Source: a virus. Taken from it: a DNA stretch of 40,159 nt. The DNA is taken from positions 1-40,159 of the IMG/VR virus record IMGVR_UViG_3300035698_007623. One strand, 5' to 3'. The notes beneath the pieces are model-generated. The model saw nothing but the letters and a program-made list of their open reading frames with translations, was not told the origin of the DNA and did not search any database. A program made the translations under genes and the position numbers. Below are positions 6,837 to 13,781 of the stretch, one piece after another. The number at the start of each line of letters is the position of its first letter. Position 1 is the first letter of the stretch.

Positions 6837-7730
6837 ATGGCTACGTGGACCAAAGCAGATATAATTGAAAAAATTAGACAGGTTACAGGCAGATTTAGTG
6901 AAGATGATATGTCTAATGCTGAAATCAGTGATAGATTAAACAAATATTATCAATTGCGCTTCCCTGCTGAAGTTAAGCTTGAACAAAAGCATACGTATTA
7001 TGAGTTTCAAACAAGCGAAAATCAGGCTACATATGATGCGCCAGACGCTACATATACTAACTTTGAGCCTCCAGCTACTGTAAACAACCTATCAATGCTA
7101 TGGTACCAGGATTCGGCTAAATTTGAGAACGAGAACCCTCTCCAATATAATTTTACAAAACCATGGACGGGTGATGGGATCACGCTTACTTTTACGACAA
7201 CAGCGCAAAGCTTTCCTTTATACCCGTCTACTTTAACAATTACTGACAATACAGAGACATTTGAGGACACAAACGCTACCTATACCACAGCAGACATAGT
7301 AATAACGGGATCGGCTGGCGGATCGGCTACTATCAATTATAGCACTGGGGCGGTTTCTGTAACTTTTGCTGTTGCTCCAACAAATGGACAGTTAATTTAT
7401 CTAAATTATGTCCAATTTAAGGCAGGCAGACCAGAGGCAATACTTTATTTTAACAACCAATTCCAACTATTTCCTGTGCCTGACCAACTATATATTATTA
7501 GAATGAGGTCATACCAGATAGTAGTAGCTCTTACAAATGCTTCAGATAGGCCAGAATTGGACGAATGGGGCCCTTGTTTAGCATACGGCACATGTCTAGG
7601 CATCTTTGCAGATTACGGCGAGAATGACGCCTATTCAGAGACTACATCATTGCATAAAGAGCAAATTTCTATTGTGCTAACAAGGACTGAACAAGATTTA
7701 TTAAATACAAGGGCAATGCCCAACTTTTAA
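6837..7730 (+). CDS. Putative head-tail connector protein
   Basis: This 297-residue protein opens with a helical segment (TKADIIEKIRQVTGRFSEDDMSNAEISDRLNKYYQLRFPAEV) resembling the start of head-completion or adaptor proteins that sit under the portal in podoviruses. A beta-rich middle follows (TWTG-like GDGITLTFTTTAQSFPLYPSTLTITD), then a helical C terminus (LAYGTCLGIFADYGENDAYSE...). It lies between capsid and nozzle genes. GGAGG precedes the ATG. Assignment is by position and fold impression, not by a decisive motif. Confidence 0.72.
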   Translation: MATWTKADIIEKIRQVTGRFSEDDMSNAEISDRLNKYYQLRFPAEVKLEQKHTYYEFQTSENQATYDAPDATYTNFEPPATVNNLSMLWYQDSAKFENENPLQYNFTKPWTGDGITLTFTTTAQSFPLYPSTLTITDNTETFEDTNATYTTADIVITGSAGGSATINYSTGAVSVTFAVAPTNGQLIYLNYVQFKAGRPEAILYFNNQFQLFPVPDQLYIIRMRSYQIVVALTNASDRPELDEWGPCLAYGTCLGIFADYGENDAYSETTSLHKEQISIVLTRTEQDLLNTRAMPNF

Positions 7731-7740
7731 GGAGTAGAAA

Positions 7741-7758
7741 ATGGCTTACGATGTATAA
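7741..7758 (+). pseudogene. Orphaned start of the fibre-like gene (MAYDV-stop)
   Basis: A perfect ribosome-binding site (AAGGAG, 7730-7735) and ATG begin a five-codon frame that stops at TAA 7756-7758. The five residues MAYDV resemble the MSWDK that starts the intact gene at 8308. The simplest reading is that the HNH gene inserted a few codons into that gene, leaving this stub and supplying a new start downstream. Confidence 0.45.
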
Positions 7759-7784
7759 TACCAACAAGTACTAACGAGGTTTTT

Positions 7785-8327
7785 ATGCATTATGAAAAAA
7801 TAATTAAGTGTAAATGTTGTTCTAAAGATTTTTTAAGAACAAATATTGGGATAAAATATTGCTCTGATGAATGTAAAATATTAGACAATATAAAGAAAAA
7901 TAAAAATGGATGTTGGGAATGGCAGCGATTTACAAATTTTGGATATGGTGTAGCGTATGTAAGAGGAAAAACCACACCTGCTCACAGAGCTTCTTACATG
8001 TTATTCAAAGGAGAGATCCCAAAAGGTAAAGTAGTATGCCATAAATGTGATAATAGAAAATGTGTAAATCCAGCTCATTTATTTGTCGGAAGTCAAAAAG
8101 ATAATATTAGGGATATGGATGAAAAAGGAAGACGAGCAGATATTAAGGGAGAAAAACATCCTTTAAGAAAATTAACGGAGTATGATGTGAAAATTATAAA
8201 AAGATTATTAAAAGAAGGTGTTCGAAATATAAAAATTGCAAAAGTTTTTGATGTTGATCAATCAACAATTTCAGACATTAAAAGAGAGAGAAGATGGAGG
8301 CATATAAATGAGCTGGGACAAAAGTAA
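7785..8327 (+). CDS. Free-standing HNH homing endonuclease
   Basis: This 180-residue protein has three parts. First is an N-terminal Cys4 zinc finger (CKCC...CSDEC, residues about 9-30). Second is an HNH_3-type core (GCWEWQRFTNFGYG, AHRASYMLFKGEIP, VCHKCDNRKCVNPAHLFVGSQKDN). Third is a C-terminal DNA-binding helix-turn-helix (LTEYDVKIIKRLLKEGVRNIKIAKVFDVDQSTISDIKRE). Such genes invade phage genomes by cutting a recipient near the insertion site. It lies between connector and fibre-like genes, is noticeably more A/T-rich than both, and its 3' end overlaps the next gene by 20 bases. GAGG seven bases before ATG 7785 supports the start. It is not related in sequence to the HNH nested in the intein. 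Confidence 0.9.
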   Translation: MHYEKIIKCKCCSKDFLRTNIGIKYCSDECKILDNIKKNKNGCWEWQRFTNFGYGVAYVRGKTTPAHRASYMLFKGEIPKGKVVCHKCDNRKCVNPAHLFVGSQKDNIRDMDEKGRRADIKGEKHPLRKLTEYDVKIIKRLLKEGVRNIKIAKVFDVDQSTISDIKRERRWRHINELGQK

Positions 8328-8847
8328 ACCCACTAATTCTGAGAAAATAAGAGAATTGGGCGAGGTAATAAGACCAAATTGGGATGCCATTGAATCGGCT
8401 GACACTACATTTAAGCCCCTTGGTTTAAATTTTGACAAAAATGCAATAGATAGACCGTCAATAACTGATGCTGTCGTAGTATATAACAAAAATAATGAGT
8501 TATTTGCAAGGGTTTCATCAGGAACCATTACACAATTAACAGGAAACGGCGCTATTAGAGCATGGGCAACTTTTAACGGGGGAAGTGGAGCTGTAGCAGA
8601 TAGTTTTAATGTTACTTCAGTTACTCGAAATTCTACTGGAAATTACACTGTTTTAATGCCAAATGCAATGGCTAGTGCTAATTATGCCGTAATATCGGCT
8701 GGAAGTATGAACTCTGCTTTTACTGTAGGCGGGATTATTGGATATAAAGTAACAAACACAACTACCTTTAATATTTATGTAAGATCATTAACCGCTGCAA
8801 GTGGGGCTGACCTAAATCCAGTTTCTTTCATTGTAGTAGGAGACTAA
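8308..8847 (+). CDS. Tail-fibre-like structural protein
   Basis: This 179-residue protein has a short helical start (SEKIRELGEVIRPNWDAIES) and a beta-rich C-terminal half (IRAWATFNGGSGAVADSFNVTSVTRNSTGNYTVLMPNAMASANYAVI). That pattern is common at the tips of phage fibres and in tail-associated adhesins. Its start overlaps the HNH gene, whose insertion probably replaced the original first codons (see 7741-7758). GGAGG at 8296-8300 serves as the ribosome-binding site within the HNH coding region, so expression now depends on sequence inside the endonuclease gene. Confidence 0.78.
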   Translation: MSWDKSKPTNSEKIRELGEVIRPNWDAIESADTTFKPLGLNFDKNAIDRPSITDAVVVYNKNNELFARVSSGTITQLTGNGAIRAWATFNGGSGAVADSFNVTSVTRNSTGNYTVLMPNAMASANYAVISAGSMNSAFTVGGIIGYKVTNTTTFNIYVRSLTAASGADLNPVSFIVVGD

Positions 8848-8851
8848 CGAA

Positions 8852-11029
8852 ATGGCAGATCCAATGTTAATTACACCCTTTAAAACGGGCCTAGATACTG
8901 ACATGGAGCCATGGATAGCTCCTCCAGATTCTTTTAGCACTCTAGAGAATGTCCATATTAAACATGGTTATCTGCAAAAACGAGAGGGCTATTCAAAGTT
9001 TGCCGATTTAATACCAATGGCAGCGGGTATTGCGATAACAGATATAACACAAGCAAATCCTGGCGTTGTAACTACAGCAGCCCTTGGTTATTCTACAGGA
9101 GATAGGGTCTTTATAACTTCAGTTGGCGGCATGACTGAAATTAATAATAAAATATTTACAGTAACAGTTGTATCGCCAACTACTTTTTCAATCGGAATAG
9201 ATACTAGCGGGCTGACGGCTTACACAATAGGTGGAACATCAGCGCTAGCGGACACGACTACAGACCGAGTAATGGGAATAAAATGGTACATTGATGGAGT
9301 TGGATCAAAAGTAACTTTAGCATTCAATGCAAGAAAAGCATATAGATATAATACTGCCGCTGCTCCAGCAGTGTTTGTTCAGCTTGATGTACCACCCGCA
9401 GCTGATATCTTTAGCTCTGGAGAGAACGACTTTATTTGGGCAGCTAATTGGCAATCGGAAGGGAATGACAATAGACTTTATTTCACTAATGGATTGGCAG
9501 GAACTCCAATAGGAGCAGCTGCTGTAGACGGAATCAGATATTTTGATGATGCCACTCCCGCCGTAACGCATGCATTTAATCCTGTATTAAGCCCAGCAGC
9601 TCCAGCAGTAGTACAAAGGATATTAGACGGTGGCAAACTAATCTTCTCATTAGGTCAAAGATTAGTAGTCCTCTTCACCTATGAATATAATGCTGGAACA
9701 GTTGCAACCTCTACATACCCTCAGCGAGCAAGATGGTGCTCTAAACAGAACCCAGGCAATTGGAACGATGTAACAGCAGGTGGGGGCGGATACACAGACG
9801 CAGCAACGGGTGACCATATCGTTTCGGCTCGAGCTGTTCAAAACCAAATAATAGTATTCTTTACTAACTCTGTGTGGTCACTAGTAGCAACGTCTGATCC
9901 CAACCGAGCATTTAAATGGCAGAAAATCAATAATTTCAGAGCATGTGAAGGAAAGATGGCGACAGTTGGGTATGACAGATACGCTACTGCATTAGGCGTA
10001 AGAGGCATAACAGCAACAGACGGAGTAGAGACAAGAAGAATAGACGATCGGATCAGTGATTTCACGATGAACATAATAAATCCAAAGCAGTTCCCAAAGG
10101 TCTTTTGTGAGAGAAGCTATAACGAAAAAAGATGGTGGACGCTATTTAATAAAAAAAAGACCTCGGGGGATGAGAACGAATCTGCTCTGGTCTATGATGA
10201 TGACTCGGGGGCTTATTCAACTTATTCGATTGACATGAACTGTTTAGGATATGGAAATTTATCAGAAGATTTTGGGCTAGATGACTTTACAATAGCAAAT
10301 AATTTAAAGGAGAAGTTAGATGAATTCAGCGACGAGACCCTTCTTTCGTACTTTTTCTTAGATAAACAAGAGGTGTTCTTAGGCGGAGACGTCTATGGTT
10401 CTATATATCAATTGGAGCGTGGTGCTGACGATGACGGAGCCTCTATTAGTTCTACCTTTCTAACTGCTGCATGGAATCCGTACAAAGAGCAAAACAGGGA
10501 AGCTAGATTCCTATATATAGACATATATTTAGATACGGACGTTCTTACAAAGGGAACTGTATCCTTTTATAAAGATACAGAAGCTTCTCCATATAAAACA
10601 CAAGACATGGATTTCCTCCCTAATCTTAAGTTTATCACAGGCATTGATTCTGCTACTCAAACGAACCCTGTAAGCGTAGGAGCCCCAGATCATGGGCTGA
10701 CTACTGGCGATGAAGTATACATCTATGGAGTAGAGGGAATGGAGAATATAAATAGTGGTGAAGCAGCTGGCACTTATACAGTAACTGTAGTCGACCCTGA
10801 CGCCATTACATTGGACGGTATAGATGGAACGGCCTTTAGTGCCTTTACTGCTGGCGGAGGTCTTTATAAAAAGCTATTTTACAAGACCAAGACGTGGAAG
10901 CGCTTCTTCTCAGGGGCAATAGGCTTCCAACACAGAATTAGATTCACATCTAGTGGCGCCAGAGCTCCATTTAGAATACATGGATTTAATCCCTCCTTCA
11001 AACCTATCGGCAAGCGAGAGGCTAACTAA
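8852..11029 (+). CDS. Tail nozzle / hub protein
   Basis: This 725-residue protein resembles the beta-propeller nozzle or hub proteins of short-tailed phages (the T7 gp12 and P22 gp10 class). It opens LITPFKTGLDTDMEPWIAPPDSFSTLENVHIKHGYLQKREGY, then has repeated propeller-like strands (GKLIFSLGQRLVVLF, RWCSKQNPGNWNDV, NQIIVFFTNSVWSL, GVRGITATDGVETRRIDDRI). Two FCCH-like insertions are visible, near residues 55-125 (ITQANPGVVTTAALGYSTGDRV) and 600-670 (TNPVSVGAPDHGLTTGDEVYIYGVEG). The stop overlaps the next ATG in TAATG. Confidence 0.82.
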   Translation: MADPMLITPFKTGLDTDMEPWIAPPDSFSTLENVHIKHGYLQKREGYSKFADLIPMAAGIAITDITQANPGVVTTAALGYSTGDRVFITSVGGMTEINNKIFTVTVVSPTTFSIGIDTSGLTAYTIGGTSALADTTTDRVMGIKWYIDGVGSKVTLAFNARKAYRYNTAAAPAVFVQLDVPPAADIFSSGENDFIWAANWQSEGNDNRLYFTNGLAGTPIGAAAVDGIRYFDDATPAVTHAFNPVLSPAAPAVVQRILDGGKLIFSLGQRLVVLFTYEYNAGTVATSTYPQRARWCSKQNPGNWNDVTAGGGGYTDAATGDHIVSARAVQNQIIVFFTNSVWSLVATSDPNRAFKWQKINNFRACEGKMATVGYDRYATALGVRGITATDGVETRRIDDRISDFTMNIINPKQFPKVFCERSYNEKRWWTLFNKKKTSGDENESALVYDDDSGAYSTYSIDMNCLGYGNLSEDFGLDDFTIANNLKEKLDEFSDETLLSYFFLDKQEVFLGGDVYGSIYQLERGADDDGASISSTFLTAAWNPYKEQNREARFLYIDIYLDTDVLTKGTVSFYKDTEASPYKTQDMDFLPNLKFITGIDSATQTNPVSVGAPDHGLTTGDEVYIYGVEGMENINSGEAAGTYTVTVVDPDAITLDGIDGTAFSAFTAGGGLYKKLFYKTKTWKRFFSGAIGFQHRIRFTSSGARAPFRIHGFNPSFKPIGKREAN

Positions 11030-11571
11030 TGACCTTACCAACGACAATCATCCTTCCGTTGAGAGCCGATCAGGGTAGCAGTGAAGATATGGATAGATAT
11101 CTAACAGATCTAGTCTTCGAGCTGCAATCTATGTATGAGAACATGACTGACAATATCAATGGGTTCATACGCAACAATGCAGATGTAGATCAATCACAGT
11201 GGTTGCCTACGTTGAACGGAACTGTAGCTGGCACCTTTGTCTATACGCAGCAAGTCGGCTGGTCAATTAGACAAGGCATATACACAGATGTATTTGCCGA
11301 TATTATATGGACTGCCACGACGGCTGCTGGCAACTTGTACCTCGAACTGCCATATATAGTAACGCTGTCCGATGGCATGCCTTTTGTTGGAACTGTGCAA
11401 TCTTCGAATGTTGTCTATTTAGGCAATTACTTAGTAATAAACGCAATACCTAATACATACAGAGGAGAAATATATAGCGTAACACCAGCGGGAGCTACAG
11501 CTAATGTAGCAGTCCAAGCAACTGGAAGGCTAATAATTCACTGTCGTTATATAGGTATTGCCGACGAATAG
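11029..11571 (+). CDS. Tail-associated structural protein
   Basis: This 180-residue protein overlaps the nozzle gene by one base. A short helical N terminus (SSEDMDRYLTDLVFELQSMYENMTDNINGFIRNN) resembles the particle-binding region of fibres. The remainder is a beta-sandwich-like domain (GTVAGTFVYTQQVGWSIRQGIYTDVFADIIWTATTAAGNLYLELPYI) reminiscent of fibre-tip or receptor-binding modules. It may be a short fibre or fibre adaptor. No specific family is recognised with confidence. Confidence 0.75.
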   Translation: MTLPTTIILPLRADQGSSEDMDRYLTDLVFELQSMYENMTDNINGFIRNNADVDQSQWLPTLNGTVAGTFVYTQQVGWSIRQGIYTDVFADIIWTATTAAGNLYLELPYIVTLSDGMPFVGTVQSSNVVYLGNYLVINAIPNTYRGEIYSVTPAGATANVAVQATGRLIIHCRYIGIADE

Positions 11572-11579
11572 GAAAAAAC

Positions 11580-12110
11580 ATGAAAAAAATAGAAGAACTC
11601 AGATGGGTAAGAATATTTACCATTGAGCATTTACCGAATTATTTGGTCGAACAGGTTAGGCATAGAACCTATTCTGTTGAGGAATTTTACAAATATCAGC
11701 AGTTAAATTTGCTTATGCAAGCAGAGGGGGGAGTGGCTTTAAATCCTTTTAACCATATTTACATATTAGCAGATAAAGAGAATCTAGTAAAAGGGTTTGT
11801 GTGGCTAACTATTGATCCTCTATCAAAGGATATTTTTATACAAACATACTCTGTTGATAAAGAATATTGGGGACGAGGGCAAGCAGTTAAAAAATTAGTA
11901 GATCATGTAAAGGAAATCAGAAGTAAAGCTAAACTTAATAAGATTTTTTGGGCTACGCCATATCCTAAACATAGTATGAGATACGGTTTTTCTCAATCTA
12001 AGCAGGTATTGATGGAGTATGATCCTAAGGAAGAAAAGGTTTCTGAATTAAAAAAAGAATTACCAGTAGAAGAAGTTAAAAAAGAAGAAAAGATAGCAAT
12101 CGCTATCTAA
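11580..12110 (+). CDS. GNAT-family acetyltransferase-like protein
   Basis: This 176-residue protein has a GNAT-like core. A strand LVKGFVWLTIDPLSKDIFIQTYSVD (residues about 69-93) is followed by the acetyl-CoA loop YWGRGQAVKKLVDHV (96-110). The canonical first Arg/Gln of that loop is not clear. A Lys/Glu-rich C-terminal tail (about 148-176) looks disordered. Similar genes occur among tail and internal-protein genes of short-tailed phages, where the substrate is unknown. GGAAAAAAC before ATG is a weak ribosome-binding site. Confidence 0.8.
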   Translation: MKKIEELRWVRIFTIEHLPNYLVEQVRHRTYSVEEFYKYQQLNLLMQAEGGVALNPFNHIYILADKENLVKGFVWLTIDPLSKDIFIQTYSVDKEYWGRGQAVKKLVDHVKEIRSKAKLNKIFWATPYPKHSMRYGFSQSKQVLMEYDPKEEKVSELKKELPVEEVKKEEKIAIAI

Positions 12111-12121
12111 AGGAGATTAAA

Positions 12122-12640
12122 ATGGGTCAAACAATGTTAGGTGGCGTTAGCAACGAGGGTAACGTCGATCTTTTGACTGACGAACAGAACAAATATTTAA
12201 GTGGCGCAATGGGTGGCCTCGGTCAAATGACCCAACAACAAGATCCACAGCAATTCCAAGATATGTTTCAAAAGTCTTTTGTAGATCCCGCACAAAAAAC
12301 GCTGCAACAACAGATTATACCAGGAATAAAAGAACAATTTATGGGGATGGATGAGATGGGATCATCTGCGATGAATCAAGCATTATCACAGAGTGCTACA
12401 GATTTAAGCGGTATGTTGGGAAGCCAAATGATGAATCAGTATAACCTTGGACAAAATAGACAGATGCAAGGACAAGGGCTTATGGGACAGTTAGCAGGAC
12501 AAAAAACATTCTCACCAATGATACATGAGCAGCAAGGGATTTTAGGCGATATTATTAAAATGATTGGTAGCCTTGGCTCTGCTGGAATAGGAGCTAAATG
12601 GGGTGGCCCCGGAATAGGAACCAAATTGGGAGGTGTATAA
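12122..12640 (+). CDS. Internal virion / ejection protein (small)
   Basis: This 172-residue, Met/Gln/Gly-rich protein has a helical middle (QQQDPQQFQDMFQKSFVDPAQKTLQQQIIPGIKEQF) and a glycine-rich hydrophobic C terminus (GSLGSAGIGAKWGGPGIGTKLGG). Composition and position, ahead of two large proteins at the end of the structural block, resemble P22-like ejection proteins that leave the capsid with the DNA. AAGGAG lies seven bases before the ATG. No sequence family is claimed. Confidence 0.72.
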   Translation: MGQTMLGGVSNEGNVDLLTDEQNKYLSGAMGGLGQMTQQQDPQQFQDMFQKSFVDPAQKTLQQQIIPGIKEQFMGMDEMGSSAMNQALSQSATDLSGMLGSQMMNQYNLGQNRQMQGQGLMGQLAGQKTFSPMIHEQQGILGDIIKMIGSLGSAGIGAKWGGPGIGTKLGGV

Positions 12641-12641
12641 G

Positions 12642-13781
12642 ATGGTAACAAAATTAACATATGGTTCAGGACTAGGAGAGGGATTAAGCAGTTTTGGGTC
12701 TTCTATAGCAGGAGCCTTAAAAGAACGAGCTAAAAACCAAAGAATACAAGAGATTATGAAGCCTTATCAACCAACTGTAGGAGAGGGAGAGCCTCCTAAT
12801 GAGGCAGCAACGGACGAGGCCCAGCCAGACACAATGTTGGGAGGAGTTCTTGGAGGAGTCCAAAAAGAAGTTACATCCGTAGAGGACCAGCTGTTTAATC
12901 AAAAAAATGAAGAAATACAGCATAAAAAAAGACAAGCCGCCGCTTTGCAAGCTGAAGGATATATGCCGCAAGCACAAATGATGATGCAAGAAGCTCACCA
13001 ACAAGAAACCTTTTTACAACAAGAGCGTTTACAGGAGAAGAATTTAAATCAAAAAGTTCAACTGCAAAAAGACAACCATGCCTTTAAGCAAAATGAACCA
13101 TACTTTGAAGATATGGAGAAAAAACGCACTGCATTAGAAAATAAAGAGTTAGCTATTAGGCAAATACAAAATGCCTTGTCAAAAGGCAATACAAACACAG
13201 TGAGAAACTTTTTAGCTGCTAGAATGCCAACTGAACAACAGGCAGCTTTTATTAGATCAGATAATGCTCAAGAATTACAAGATGCTATTAAGACATTTTT
13301 CTTAGAAGATTTGAAAGAGCTTCCAAAGGGTGGAAGATTAAATGTGGTATTAGAACAAAATATATTAGGAGCTTTACAATCACCTGGTAAATCAATGGCT
13401 AATAACCAAAAGGGGACTGAATATCAAATTTATAAAAATGATGTAGGTAAAAGGGAGTTGGAAGTATATGACAACTTGTACGATCAATATCTCAAAGCTG
13501 GAAGAGAACCACCTGCAAATCTGAAGAGACAAGTGGACAGAATTATCCAACCGTATGTATCAGGAAGAAAAAAAGAATTAGCGCAAACAATTTATGATAT
13601 AGATCATGGTAAATTAAAATCACCTCAAATGTTAAACATGCCACTTGCTAAAGCAGAAATTAAAGATACTCCTCCAAAACCTGGGTTTACATGGATTATG
13701 TCCCCCAAGGGACAGCCAGTTCAAGCCCCAAATAACGAATTAGATCAATGGTTAAATTCTGGGGGCAAGATAATAAAATGA
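12642..13781 (+). CDS. Internal virion / ejection protein (middle)
   Basis: This 379-residue protein begins at ATG 12642, chosen because GGGAGG lies nine bases upstream; the GTG at 12633 would precede the good site. It is largely helical and Gln/Glu/Lys-rich, with a long coiled-coil-like part (KKRQAAALQAEGYMPQAQ..., residues about 90-175) and a glycine-rich start (YGSGLGEGLSSFGSSIAGAL). The pattern fits DNA-ejection proteins. It overlaps the next gene by four bases (ATGA). Confidence 0.72.
   Translation: MVTKLTYGSGLGEGLSSFGSSIAGALKERAKNQRIQEIMKPYQPTVGEGEPPNEAATDEAQPDTMLGGVLGGVQKEVTSVEDQLFNQKNEEIQHKKRQAAALQAEGYMPQAQMMMQEAHQQETFLQQERLQEKNLNQKVQLQKDNHAFKQNEPYFEDMEKKRTALENKELAIRQIQNALSKGNTNTVRNFLAARMPTEQQAAFIRSDNAQELQDAIKTFFLEDLKELPKGGRLNVVLEQNILGALQSPGKSMANNQKGTEYQIYKNDVGKRELEVYDNLYDQYLKAGREPPANLKRQVDRIIQPYVSGRKKELAQTIYDIDHGKLKSPQMLNMPLAKAEIKDTPPKPGFTWIMSPKGQPVQAPNNELDQWLNSGGKIIK

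Noticed and set aside
7756-7784. Group I intron around the free-standing HNH gene
   Set aside because: Only 27 bases separate the stub stop from the HNH start, and the 3' end overlaps the next gene, leaving no room for an intron core.
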